Assembly (NCBI GenBank): GCA_963966185.1
Contig: CAWZYM010000305.1
Span: forward strand, 386,001-450,000
Reading direction: 5' to 3'
From: Rhabditoides inermis
Lineage: Eukaryota; Nematoda; Chromadorea; Rhabditida; Rhabditidae
Length of the DNA: 64,000 nucleotides
Below the pieces are notes generated by a model, which had not been told where the DNA came from, did no database searches, and saw nothing but the letters and a program-made list of their open reading frames with translations. Positions 36,719 through 49,500 of the stretch are shown here, in pieces. The translations under genes were made by a program, and so were the position numbers. Positions within the stretch are counted from its first letter, which is position 1, and each line of letters opens with the position of its first letter.

Positions 36719-39700
36719 CTCGACGTCTCTCAACTTTAGAAGAAAGACGATGAGACGGAGCTCGAGGAAATCCAAAAGCTCACCGAAAAGGAGGAAGAGG
36801 TAAGCACTCTACTCATTACTTCTATATAAAGAGGTGTTTCAGAGTGGACCGAAGAGTAAGCCGGATGATACTACTGCTACGACTGCCACAACAGCTGCTA
36901 CAACAAAGGAGAAGGAGAAGGAGAAAGAGAAGAGAGCGGAGGGAGGAGCTGACAAAAAACAGAGCAGTAGCAGCAGTAGCAGTAGTAGCAGTAGTGAGGA
37001 CAAGGAGAAAAGGGAGAAGGAAGAGAAGGAGAAGGAAGAGAAAGAGCAGAAGGAGAGAGAACGGAAGGAGAGAGAACGGAAGGAGTTGGAAAAAGTTATA
37101 TCGGTTGAAACGCTGAGCAAAAAGAATAAAAGACCTTCGCTACCGAACGATACTGCAGTGGAGATAGTGATGGGAAAGGGAAGCAAGAGTGAGAAAAGCA
37201 GGAAGAGTACAAAAGGAAGGAAAGAAGACAGTACTAAGAAAGAGAAGAGTAAGAAAGGAGAAGCAAGTACGAAGCAAGAAAAGAGTAAAAAAGGAGAAGG
37301 AAGTACGAAGAAAGAGAAGAGTAAGAAAGGAGACGCGGGAAAGAAGGAAGACATTGGAAAGAGCAAATCGAGCAAGATAGCAACGGCACTGTTATCAGTA
37401 CCAAAGAAGGACGAAAAGAAGAAAGAGGAGAAGAGTAAGAGTAAAAAAGACGCATCCACTAAGAAGGAAGAGAAAAGTAAGAGCAATAAGGATGCGCCTA
37501 CCAAAAAGGAGTCTACGTCTGGAGAAATGAAGAGAGTGAAGAGTGACTCGGTTGTTGGCAGTGTGATATCCAGAAAGAGCAGAGAAGCCAAGACTCAGGA
37601 GGAGAAATCGAAGATGAAGGGAGAAGTAGCAGTAGCAGTCGGGAAGGCGGAGAAGAGCAACGATCGAGCCGTCAAGGTGAGGAAGTCTGTGGTGACGAAG
37701 AAGGAACAGAAATCCTCGTCGGGCCCGAAAAAGGAAAAAGAGTCGATCTCGGCGCAAGTGGTGGAAACTACGAAGGAAAGGGGAAAGAATGAAGAGAAAG
37801 TGTCTCTGCTGCCGCCACCACCGCCTAAGAAGGAGAAACAGGCAAAGAGCAATCGAGTGGAGAGGAAGAAGGAGAAGTCGGAGAAGAGCGAGAATGTGAC
37901 TGCGGAATCCACCATCGACGTCCCTGTCTCATACGAGAAGCTGCTCTGCAAGAAGGTGGATGATTGTGATGAACTGATTATTTCATCCTTATCATATCAG
38001 GCTTGTCTGATCGTGTTCGCTTGCATAGTGGTGTGTCTGTCTCTGTGGTGTCTATCAATGGCAGCAGTCACTGTGCACACATTCAAGAAACACTTTGATG
38101 CGCTCGAAGGGAACATCGGGAAGCAGATTGACGGTAGGGGAGGGAGAGGGAGCGGGAGAAGGAGAGAGAGAGAGAGAGGGGGGGGATAGTGAGAGAGGGA
38201 GGGGGAGAGAGAGAGGATGCTCGTTCAGGTGCGTCCACGGAGGCTGAGCGCGTTGTGTGTGCCATCAAACACATCAAATTCGACAAACTCGAAAACAATG
38301 CTCGCTCATATGTCAGTTTTTTTTTATGTTTTCTCGTAAACATATTTTGTAACTTTCAGGCGGTAAACATACTTCCGGAATTGCTGTTCGGCAGCGATAT
38401 CAACGCGACACTGCAGAAGACGGTGGATGATGTGCAGGTATCTGGGTACTGTAGGTGCATTCCACCTCCTTCTAGAGTGTTCTCGCCGACATCTCTATTT
38501 TCGCACAATTCGTCCAGTCCAACTACACTGCTGTAAACAACATTATTGTGGGATTGAAGCTTCGATATTACATGCCGTCATGTCTTTTAGACCTCCCTCA
38601 ATCTCAGATCTGTATCGCTACCTATTACTGACGTCGCCCAAAGACTAACGGAACTCACCACGGTACGTTTTAATTTTTATACATTGTGATATTTTTTGTT
38701 GCAGAAACTGAATGGATTCGCGATGCCATCCATAGATTTTGACTCTCAGAAAAAGGATATCGCATCAAAGGTTTTTATATCAATGTTTCCATTATCAAAA
38801 TATCACTATTAACATTTTATCAGATCAACGCTACAATCACAACTATCATGTCGAAAGTCGACTCAATGAAACAGTCTGAAATCAGGAAGGCCATACCCAA
38901 TCTCTACAAGTTCGAATCCATGAAAGTCTCGTTGAGAACGGTACGTTTCGATGAGATTGCTTTTCGGAGGGATACGTTTCAGTACATGGATATAGCGCGT
39001 AGTTGGAACATCCAGCTGATTCCATTGATCCCCCTCCCTGTCACTCTTCTATTCGTCACAGTCGCCAATGCCTGCCTATTTATCGCTATCATCGATCGGT
39101 TTCTCAAGAGTGAGTCATGGATGTGTGTCCCGATTATCGATTGATATATTGAGGACACCTCCGCGTCGCTCGAGGCACCTGCTGTGTATCCATCGCATGC
39201 ACACTCTTAATCGCCATTCCAGCAGTCATGATGGTGTGAGTACAGTATACCTAGTCTTTGATACAGTATCCCTAGGTGTTTTCGTAACTAGTATACTTTC
39301 AGCGTGTTCACTATGGCTGGCGGTTTCGTGCACTTGGCCTGCATTCACATTGGAGACTATAACATGATGGGAACTATGACGAAAGATTTCCTACCGAAAT
39401 CCTTGGAGAAAGTGGATTTGGGGTGATTAGTTGGGATCTCCGTCTCTTTTCGTTTCTATCACTTTTATCGATATAAATACTTTCTAGAAAAGTCATGCAG
39501 AAGTGCGCTGATGGAGATACATATACAAAAGCGTTCCATGAACTCGTGGAAGAATTCATAGGAGACAGTGGGTTGAGGAGAGAGGGAGAGAGGGAGAGAG
39601 AGAGGGGATAGAGAGAGAAAGAGGGAGAGGAGAGAGGGAGAGAGAGATTGTGGCCTGTTCAGAAGTCTACGACGTGATGAATGAACTGCGAGTACAAGTG

Positions 39701-40903
39701 GAGAAAGAGAAAGATCCTGTGATTCGACGACTCGACTCTGCTATGTCTTCCATTGACACTGCCCGCACAGACATACAGACTGCCGTGCGTGTCCCCCCCT
39801 TTCACGTCTCCCTTCATTTCTATCTACTACCTTATTTCAGCGCAACGACTTCGAGACGGCTCGACCAGTGCAGTTTACATGTAACATGGGAGCTTCACCA
39901 GCGCCCACTATTCCTGGAGCTCCGCTCCCTCAAGCCCCGCCTCCAGACATCAGAAAAGCATGGAGCTGTATGTTACGTAATGCGATTGGTAAGCACTATT
40001 GAATTGTTACTTCAATTCCAAGTATTTTTCGATGTTCAATTGTTTCCTGGCATTTATCACCGTTCGAATGCAGCCTATGCAGAGAAAGAGACTGCCTTCG
40101 AAACTGCATACCAAGAGTTTGTGAGTCTCTCCCTCCCTCTCCCCTCTCTCTCTTTCAGTCTCTCTCAGTCTCTCCCTTCCCCCTTCCCTCTCTCTCTCCG
40201 ATTTTATTTCGAATTGTAGCACAACTCCACTGAACTGTTCATAAACCGTGTGAATGAATTGGATCTCAGTCTTCTCTCAGTCAAATCGGAAATGAATCAT
40301 ACAAAACAGGGCATGGTGAGATACTGCATCAATGAAGTATGGCCACTGTTTCGTTTAGGATGAACGATTCGGTAGAGTTTACGCTGACTTGTATTTGTTT
40401 CTTCTCAAGGAGATGGCGAGTGCGAGAGGAAGAGAAAGAGAAAGAAAGAGAGAGAGGGGGGGGGGAGGGAGAGGGAGGGAGATAAGGAGTGCTAGTTGGT
40501 TTCAGACGCAAGTAGCATCGACTCTTCCCCGCTGCGAGTTGCATACAATCTTCCACTCGATTGTGCGCCAATCATGCACGCCGCTCACTATGCCACTCTT
40601 TGCCATTGGAACCGAACAGAGTGAGAATACTGTACTTTGAATTCCTTATACAGTATCTTTTCAGTGATGACGATGATTGGCGTGTTTCTTCTGTGTATTC
40701 TAGCACTGAAGATATCCAAGTACTATATGATACTTGTCGGTCGGAAACAGGAAGCTTCTTTCAACTCTGCCCTTTCATCTGCTAATCGAACGAGCAAGCT
40801 TTCCCCTCCGAAGGTGGCCAGTGGCGCCGCCCCTCCTAGTACCGCTCCTCCCGCCCCTCCCGCCCATTCTGGCGCCGCCCCCAAAGACCCAGCCATTGTT
40901 TGA
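35931..40903 (+). CDS. Prominin-like five-TM membrane protein C with a giant cytoplasmic loop
   Basis: Twenty-six exons, 1157 residues in phase. Signal peptide spans the first intron (exon 35931-35965 plus 36040-36125). TM1 with CTCCRP (36582-36686), TM2 (38001-38080), TM3 (39020-39095), TM4 (39180-39235), TM5 (40665-40710), then a Pro/Ala-rich tail. The TM1-TM2 cytoplasmic loop is expanded by one 1113-nt exon (36843-37955). This encodes 371 residues almost wholly of Lys, Ser, Glu and Thr with many KEKSKKGE-type repeats; A and B have 42 and 51 residues there. One intron (40416-40505) appears to start with GC (GCGAGT); the GT three bases later would break frame. Topology and exon structure support membership of the prominin family. 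Confidence 0.82.
36843..37955 (+). repeat. Low-complexity Lys/Ser/Glu repeat exon in prominin-like gene C
   Basis: Purine-rich coding repeat. Units of about 39-42 nt encode KKEKSKKGEAST-like blocks around 37220-37350, and a polyserine run lies at 36964-37000. It is open in the gene frame throughout and flanked by phase-0 splice sites, so it is coding rather than satellite. Confidence 0.8.
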
Positions 40904-41313
40904 TTTCCCCACTTACACACTTACACTTAGATGTTAAAAACAAATCTTTGACAAACAAAAACGCGATTAACAAATGATGTATTCAAAGGATTGGCGAAAC
41001 TTAATTACAATTTGTCCTGTTCTGGTTGTTGGATAGAGTTATGATTTGCATAAATGTGTATGTTCCCGCTGTGTCTGTTTTCAGATACTTTGTATGCGAT
41101 GCCCCGTTGATCGGAGATTATCCGAAAGATCACACGCATTTCGAGTATGTGTGTTCGCTGTTTGCAGCCCCTTTCACACGCGCCTCTCTTGATTGCATAA
41201 CTTGTTCCGCTCTCTCCCTCCCTCTCTCCCTCTCTCTCTCTCCCTCTAAGCCGGTTGCGCGGGGATGATGTCCATATAAGGGAGTGTAGGGGGCGGAGTC
41301 GGAGAGTGACACA
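40904..41313. other. Spacer between prominin-like C and the DUF148 gene
   Basis: No gene. A CT-rich run lies at 41211-41250, close upstream of the DUF148 start. Confidence 0.5.
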
Positions 41314-42314
41314 ATGGCACGCTTCCTCGCACTACTACCACTCGCCGCTGCGCAAGGGTTCGGAAACGAATTCGGAGGGCCGAGGTTCGGAGGAGGACAG
41401 TTCTGGGGAGGACAGTTCGGAGGAGGAGCAGGAGCAGGAGCGAGTAGCTACGGTGGGTCAGCCTTCCCACCCTTCTCCATGCTTGTTCAGATCCCATGAG
41501 TGGTGAGAGAGCGTACCCCCAGCAGACATATGGACTCGGATCGATGGGGCAGTATGGAGGAGGAGCAGGAGGAGGAGCAGGAATGGGAGCGGGAGGAGGA
41601 GGAGCAGGCAGTCCGTTAGGGATGGGAGGAGGAGCGATGGGAGGGAGCAGTCCCTATGGCCAAATGGGCATAGGCTACCCTGGAATGGGCCAGCAGATGG
41701 CAGGATTCGGTGGGATGGGTGGAATGGGACAGATGAATCCGTTCGGACAGCTCTCAATCGGACAGGGAGGAGGGGGACAGTTCCAGTCCGACAACCAGGT
41801 AGAGTCTCTTCCATATTACATTACATCTACAAGTCTCGTATTCAGTTCGCGGTTCCGAATGACGTAGCAAAGCCGACAGCAGGAGGAGTGGGAGAGGGAG
41901 GAGCGAGACGGATAGTGCCCGACTTCCTCAAGGGAGCTGACAAAGAGACGGAGGATAAGGTGAGTGACAAGATCACTCATGATAACGTGATTGTTGATTG
42001 CAGTTCTACGCAATCGTTCAACACCCCAGCTGGTCTCCGGCAGAGAAACAGGCAAGGATAGAGGAGTTCATGCAGGGACTGGGAAGCAGCCACCAGGTGG
42101 GTCATCTCTCTCTCCCTCTTCCTCCCTCTCTCCCCCCTCTCTCTCTCTCCCTCTCTCTCTCCCTCTCCCTCTCCCTCTCCCTCTCCCTCTCCCTCTCCCT
42201 CTCCCTCTCCCTCTCCCTCTCCCTCTCCCTCTCCCTCTCCCTCTCCCTCTCCCTCTCCCTCTCCCTCTCCCTCTCCCTCTCCCTCTCCCTCTCCCTCTCC
42301 CTCTCCCTCTCCCT

Positions 42315-42360
<46 letters not shown>

Positions 42361-43124
42361 CCTCTCTTCAGCAACTCTACTCATCCTCCCGTCGTTCCGA
42401 GATCTCTTCGTTGGCTGATAAGAGACAGCGAGTGCTTTCGGCAGTCGAGCAAATGGGAGAAAGTGCCAGGCAGTATTTCCAAAAGGTTACACTTTCACTC
42501 CCTTTTCCATTCTTTCCAAAATGTTACACGATCTTTTATCTTTTATCCAAAAGGTTACACAGTCTGTTATTTGTTTTTGATGTTTTCAAGACATGTTACA
42601 GCTGAAAACAGTCTATTGTTAGACCTAGTAACACGATCTTCTGCAAAATCAAACACCTTATGTAGCCTGCATGTATGAATCATATTCACTCACTTCTCCC
42701 TCTCTCTCTCTTTCTATTTTCGTGTTTCTCTTTCGCTTTCAATTGCGCCATATCCGGATATATCAAGGCCGGAACGCTGCAAAAATGACCGAAAAGAGAT
42801 GGAGAGAGTGACCGACTGGATTTGAAATGCGAAAAAACATGACAGTGAAATCATAATTGGTCCGCAATCGCTGACCGGTAAGTGAAGTGAGGGACAACCA
42901 CGCGATATACTAGGAAGACAAGAACACAAGAGATCAGAACACATGATAAGATAAGGGACGAGCGAAACACAACACACAACCTGATTTGTGTCTTGCAGGT
43001 GTCTGCTCTAATGACAAGTGCGACCCTCTCGGAGTCGAGTCGACTGAAGCAGATCCAAGACCTCTACAACACCATCCCAGACAATGTCAAGAAGGAATTC
43101 GACGAGAAACTGGCGGGAATTTGA
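41314..43124 (+). CDS. Secreted DUF148 / SXP-RAL-2 family protein with Gly-rich N-terminus
   Basis: Nematode-specific secreted family that includes Ani s 5 and SXP/RAL-2 antigens; the molecular role is largely unknown, with metal or calcium binding reported for some members. Exons 41314-41452, 41491-41798, 41846-41959, 42004-42096, 42372-42485 and 42999-43124 give 297 residues. A short signal peptide ([14 protein letters not shown]) is followed by about 130 residues of Gly/Met/Gln-rich repeat. The helical DUF148 domain follows: [22 protein letters not shown], then the [17 protein letters not shown] helix and a C-terminal [17 protein letters not shown]. Introns carry a long CTCCCT satellite (42110-42358) and reiterated GGTTACAC motifs (42484-42600). 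Converges on the chemoreceptor gene. Confidence 0.85.
42110..42358. repeat. CTCCCT/CT microsatellite in a DUF148 intron
   Basis: More than 20 perfect CTCCCT hexamers flanked by CT dinucleotide runs, ending 14 nt before the 3' splice site at 42371. Confidence 0.95.
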
Positions 43125-43188
43125 ATATCGTTCAGCCCCCGTTTGTCTTTCACATTTCCAATATGGATCTCCAATGTATAGGTACTAA

Positions 43189-43204
43189 TTTATTGCACAA
43201 TAAA
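43189..43204. terminator. Back-to-back polyadenylation signals shared by convergent genes
   Basis: TTTATTGCACAATAAA holds AATAAA for the + strand (43199-43204, 75 nt past the DUF148 stop) and AATAAA for the minus strand (43194-43189, about 180 nt past the chemoreceptor stop). The two 3' UTRs would overlap. Confidence 0.55.
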
Positions 43205-43374
43205 CAAGAACAAATTTATAGTTGTACACGCAAACTACACATAGAGATAGAGTCAATAATATACTAGTAAAGTACTTAAATACACGATACAAACACAAAC
43301 GTCCCTATACATTCAATAACGTGGTGAGTGAATACGTTGCATACCAATCGGTATAGATTAATTTTTGATTGATA

Positions 43375-46300
43375 TCAGACTTTTCCTGAATCCGCACTCT
43401 TCTTCTGGAATGAATCTCCGGTCTTGGAGAATGGAGACAGAGTGAAACTCGAAGTACCGACCTGCAATATAAACATATAAATGCGATCAGATCATTTTCA
43501 CGAAAAAAAAAGATATTCACCGAGTTTCTATTGAGATTGAAATACGAAGGTACAAAGAGACGGATTGCGGTCGAGTAGAATTCCTTGATGTAGTAGATTG
43601 CAATGAGAGGATCGATGATAGGGTAGATGGAAACGTAGATGATAAGCTGAAATGGACGAATTAGCCACTTTACATTTCTAGTTGTTTCTTCCCCCCTCTC
43701 TCTCTCTTTTCTTTCGTACCTGATTACTGATGTTTCCCAGTCCATGCCCGACCAATGGAGACATCAGGTTCAGAGAGTACGGAATGTATGTGAACACGAA
43801 AGGTGCGAGGGACTGGAAGTGGAAAATGTTTCAAACATACTTTTAATGGTGATTCGTGGTAATGTAATTGTATAGTGTAATTAATTACATATTATACATT
43901 GTACTTTCTTTCGAATTAAGGGGAATTTTCGCTTTGTTCATTTCAAGTACTACACACTTTCAAGTTTCCAAAAATCATGTCCTGCTTGCAACTACTGTTT
44001 TTTTTGTGACAACGTTTGCTCAGCTACTCAGCTTATTCGTATCTAATCTACATGAAACGTTGTAATTATGTATGAAATGAATATCTGTGACATAAAAACG
44101 AACAAAACCAAGCGCTATACTGTTATCACATTCATTCTTTCTGATATGAACGAAGTAGATAATTGCCGACTCGAAACTTACTGTCAACTTTGATCATATA
44201 TTTCACCCCATAAAATCAAACGATCAAACATTAAAATTTCAGTTCGCTTCGATTGTCAGAAATGTAAAAATCTAATTAGAGGTGTTTTCTTTTGTTGAAA
44301 TAAGTAATACTGTTGTACCTGTAGAATAAGTGCCTTGAGCAGTTGCATGTGTGCTCTCTTCCTCGCGCAGTGGAGAGTCTTCAGAATGGACATACTTCGA
44401 TGCGCACAGTACACCTATCAGTCATGCATTATCACTTATCGACTATCTATAAACTACATACCATGCATGACATGGGGATGACTAGGATAGTGACGAGTGT
44501 CAGAAGACCGCACACTGGACGCACATTCAGTCTTCCGTTGGGCTGAAATTCACAGTATAAACATCCAAACTAAGTGTAAATCAAATTGATGCTACAGTAC
44601 TCACATGCCAATAATTGAATCCGACAATCGGGTAGTCCCGGATGTTGATTCCATGCGACTTCATGACCGCAGGGGTCATGTCAGCAAAGTCCTGAATTAG
44701 GATAAGTTAGGCTCCGCCCCTTTCGACCACGCCCACCTGTGCGTCGAGAACGAAGAAGAAATGTAGGAATACAAGGTAGACTCCGTTGAGAAGAATGAAT
44801 AGAAGGAGCCATTTGAGACGGTACTGCCAATACGTGAAGATGTACATTTTCGTGGGGCTGAAAATAGTTGTGAGGTACGCCACTTCGCATCAGTTTGATC
44901 ATTGATAGTAAGTATTTTGCAGTTGTGATTCATTCAATGATTTTTTTAAAAGTAATTTGCTTTTGTAGCGGTCTCTAATCACGCTGGTGATGGGAAAATG
45001 CGTGTGAATCGTAGTTTTGCATGTTCTCTTTTAAGCTCTTCAGGTGAGAAAATATCACATGACAGACACGTGATCGATGAGAAATTGGAAAATATTTCTG
45101 AGTATTCAAAAACATGTGTGAAAAAAATGAAAGAAAATAATTTGGAGAGCTGTGAGAAAAGAAAATTGTAGTTGTTACGTTTAGCGTATGCATGAGCATG
45201 AGTATGGTAGACGCCATATTCGTTATTGTTCGTGTAGTCTGTAGTCACACAAAACATTTCCAAGTTAATATCAATCCTATCATTAGTGTTTCGTCAGCTG
45301 ATGAGCGATGCGGAACGAGACAACTACTTTGTGTTCTGAGGACGTTCCATGTTAGTCGAGGATCATGTATGTTGTTTTCTTTGAAGTATAGTGTTTCATT
45401 GTGGCATCCAGGTTGAACATAAACTGACTGTGCGATGGCGACGTATCGGTAGATGAAATGGTAGGTGAGGGTGATGAGACACGAATAGAAGCTGCACTTG
45501 AACATAGCGAAGAGGATGAAGTGCAGCCACTGGAAGAGAGGGAGGGTAGAGAGAGAGAGGGAGAGAGAGAGAGGAGAAGGGGGAGAGGGAGGGAGCATAC
45601 ATGTGGTAGATAGTCGAGGACGGGAGAAGCCGCCAGAGCCATGTAGGTTGTATCGTTTGTGATCACGAGCTAAAAAGTTTGTGGTCTTCAAAACTGACAG
45701 TATACAGTTCCTACGCTCTCTTTTCAAACATCGCCCTCAACGTTGGATTGTCATCACGCTTAAATTCCTAATTCATGTCTACACTTAAAAACACCACACA
45801 ATATAATACCATAACCTAAATACCTAATACTAATGCATATCCTAATACCTAATACCATAATGATGTTAGAATACACATCGCACCAAACAACTTTTTTACA
45901 GTGCTAGTTGACTCTTTTTCTTGTTCTTGTCACTTATTATCACAATTGTGACTATATATGATTTGCTTGCCCAGATTAGTCACACCAGAATGGCTGATGA
46001 AAAATAATTAACTTGTCTACTTGCTTGTTATAGTATACAAGCTTATTATAGTCATACAAGCTTGTTATAGTAAACATTTCTATACTATAACAAGCATGTT
46101 AAATCTTCGAGTCACACACTCATTATAACCCGCGGAATAAAATAAATAAAACTTCATATTTCCATTATTCAAAAAAAAATAGAAGTAATTTTTCATGTTT
46201 ATTGCGTGATTGTAAGCAGTAAGCCAGTAAGCAGATTAAAGCAACCCAAAATTGACTATTTTTATCTCATGCAATCCACGCCAAAAAACTGGTAGCAAGC

Positions 46301-46563
46301 AAACGTAAAATTTTTTTCGAAAACTCACAGCAGATGTTAGAATGTTGAGGAGATTATAGTATATGTTGACAAGTGAAAACATGATGATGAGAAAACGATA
46401 GTCCTAGGAGAAACGCGGTTGCACACAAGTAAGGTACGGTACCAGAACATAGTACCTTCATGGTCTTTTTGGCGTTTGACTTGAAAATGATTAGGATGAG
46501 GAGTGCATTGAATACGATCGATAGGGCAGACGCGAGGAAAACAAGCTGGACAGTCCAGTGCAT
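43375..46563 (-). CDS. Seven-TM chemoreceptor GPCR, Str-like family
   Basis: Nematode odorant or pheromone receptor type. Eleven minus-strand exons: 46563-46456, 46403-46329, 45669-45601, 45529-45429, 44857-44737, 44691-44605, 44542-44462, 44414-44319, 43812-43720, 43646-43521 and 43461-43375. All are in phase, giving 347 residues, the usual length for Str/Srj/Srd receptors. Seven hydrophobic helices are evident. Family-like marks are SIVFNALLILIIFKS in TM1, YRYVAIA after TM3, and IIDPLIAIYYIKEFYS at the end of TM7. The tail is Ser-rich. The start ATG lies 8 nt behind a GTTTCAG acceptor, so it may be trans-spliced. The exact subfamily is uncertain. Confidence 0.85.
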
Positions 46564-49500
46564 GGTCCACACTGAAACACATTCGAGCTAGTCAAATACA
46601 GTATTATAGTAGCGAATGCATATGAAAAATCGAGGTGGATCAAATATTCTTTACTTTACTCAACGCGTCTACAGTGCTAATGCTAGTCTTGCGCCTCCTT
46701 TTATACGTGTTGGCTTGTCGTTCGAAAGGCGGGGCGGGGCGCACCCCACGAAGTTGTATACTGTAATGTGTAATGACATTACATGGAAAACGCCCTAACA
46801 TTCTCGATACTCAGTAGAAGATAAGGTATCTGTTACTTCACTGGTGTAGCTCAGTTGTATGCATACCGTCTGCAGAGACATACTATCAATTCTGCAGGAA
46901 ATGTCAAACAACGTGAAACCTAAAAAAAAAATACGTATGATGCAGAGAAAAAACTACTTGGTGGGATATTTTAAAGATGCTGGCTTACATTTTTTAAAAA
47001 TCGAGTAATCTCACATGATAATGAATTTTCTTGTTCTTTGAATCATAGTGTTTACAAATTCAGTATCTTTATGCATGACATCATGCGTTTTCAGTTAGAA
47101 ATTGCAACAGTTCCGCATTCATATTACTGTGAAATCGTTCAACAATTAGCGAGTTTGAATCAAAAATAACTATAGTGAGCCCGCAAATGAGTTCCTTTTC
47201 ACGAAAATTCATTAGGGTCGTTAGTCACAGATCAGAACCCATTGGATTTGTTTTTGGTTTTACTAAACTTTTCGTAAACTCAAGATCGAACTCGCGGACG
47301 CGACAAAAATGTGCGAGCCTAATAAAATTCATTTCATCAAACGTCTGATGCATAATAATTACTGGGCGGGAGAAATATTGTAATACCAAACCAGCAAGAA
47401 CTATTTTAACATTCTGAGAACTACTAGAATTTATAAATAATTTTCGTATGATAGAATACATAAAATATAGAAATAAATTTTATTCGATTTTCTTCAATTT
47501 CATTCATCCATTATAATCTTACAATCGATTTTGTTCTTTATCCAGCATACACTGCATTTATGCAGTTATCCCCACGTTTTACAATCCATCAAGCTCAATT
47601 GAAAATCGTATATTATATTACAATTGTTCATAATTCACTTTTTCTACTTATTCGTTTACTTCCTATTCAACTAGTACTGGTTTAGTTTTGAGAAAAATTA
47701 TTATGCTTTATATCTGTATATATGTATGTTGGAGTTGGTTACAGTTGCAACAAATATCAAGGAACGTGTGTGAAACAGGCTTGGGGCGGGAATAGCATAC
47801 AGATAATAAAAAAAGTTACGTAATATTATGCGCAAAAATAATTACAGAGATGTCATAGAAAGTAAATTATAATCATAGGGATTGGAAAATTCTTCAGTTT
47901 TCTTGGACATGAGAACAATATACATACATACATGCTGACTGATCTATGATGCGATGTTATATGAGTATTCATAAACTTGAATTACAGCCTAATCTCTCCT
48001 TTTCCTCATATGCTTGTTAGCATACAATGTGACAAATTCGAATTGCGCAGCTTACGCGCGACCCGTGCAAAGACAGCCATGGAGCCATGGCGCGCGAATG
48101 ATGCGGGGATATTTACAAGAGAAGTGGCGGGAACTTTAATGACGTGTAGCACAAATGGTGGTGGCCGAATAGAACTGGAGAACTGGCGCAAGCTTCAACC
48201 TTAACTTTTTTCTCTCCCCCTCCCCTCTCTCTCACTCTCTCTCTCTCTCTCTCTCTCTCTTTTTCTCTCTACATACATCTTCGCTGATATTCAAATGTGG
48301 CTCGACGATAGATATGTAGATTCGATTTAGGGCACGGAAGAGAAAGATCTGAAAAGATTTATGTTTCGTAAAGTTAAAAGACATTAGTGAAATAGTGAAA
48401 TATAGTAACATTTGAACTCAAAATTGATACACACTTCACACTTCACATGTTACGGTAACGATATTTCATATGTCAATTGGTCTTTTCTTACGCGGTATAA
48501 AGTATAAATAACACAAAATATAAAAAAAGAGCCAAAGTTTGGGTGCATTAGCTGAAATACAAATTACACTACATAAAGTACATTTCATACATAAGTACAA
48601 TAAAAGAGGGAAGTACAAAACGGATTGGTGCGGTATTATTATGTACTATAATTTATATACTGTATTTATTGTGCGTATACGTAAGTATGTGTCTACTTAT
48701 TATGATGTTGTTGTCTTAACTCTTGTGAACAGTGAATACAGCTCTGATTTGAAAGGAACTTACTCTGCGGGGATCAATGGAGACTGTGGAACAACACTGC
48801 GCCAGACCAGTGATTTTCCAACAACACATGTCTACTCTCACAATAATGCGCTCGTGGGTGGCGTCGAACTTTTCTCTTTCAATTTGATTAGCTCGATTTG
48901 TTAAAAAAATAATTTGCCACTTTACACTGTGAGCACCAGATTTTTCAGTGCTGAAATCGACCCTCCGGTGTGTTCCCTTTCCCACTTCCCTTCCATTCGC
49001 ATCGCCGCCTGTTCCTAATAGATCGTAAATGCCCCTCTCTCCAATTGATCGACAGCGAAAAAAGCACACCTCTACAGTACCACCGGTGTAATTCTGCGAT
49101 GCTGATTTGGTGATTGCGGTGTGTGAAAAAGTGGATGTCTAGGTCGCCTCGCAAGACGTCGTGGGTGGTATCGTTGCCTGATATAGCGGGTTCCATTTAT
49201 GAGTCGAGACTGTAATGCGTGTGTACCGTACCCTGCTTGGTGCCCTTTACAATCTACTTTGCGTCCATGCAGCCAGCAAATTTATGGTGAAAGGTGGCAA
49301 GGGGGTGTTGTAAAGACATAAACTGCGGGGTGAGTGTGACTGTGGGTGTGTGATATGGAAATGAGGCATCGGAGATCCCTATCATCCCACTATCAACACG
49401 TGTTATGGTTAGTGGCCGCGCGATTTTATAGATTCGCACATTTATGGCGAAAGTATGCGTGATATTAGGGGGATATCTGATTGGATCAGATGTCTATCAC

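Noticed and set aside
36839..37591. 250-residue Ser/Leu/Phe frame on the minus strand
   Set aside because: Antisense shadow of the Lys/Ser/Glu repeat exon of prominin-like C.
41991..42678. Open frames rich in Leu-Pro and Ser-Leu across the DUF148 intron
   Set aside because: They read through the CTCCCT microsatellite; the true exons flank it with good splice sites and phase.
46845..46925. tRNA-like stretch (GGTGTAGCTCAGTTG) on the + strand
   Set aside because: The D stem cannot close and no T-arm GGTTCGAATCC follows; best read as chance or a decayed fragment.
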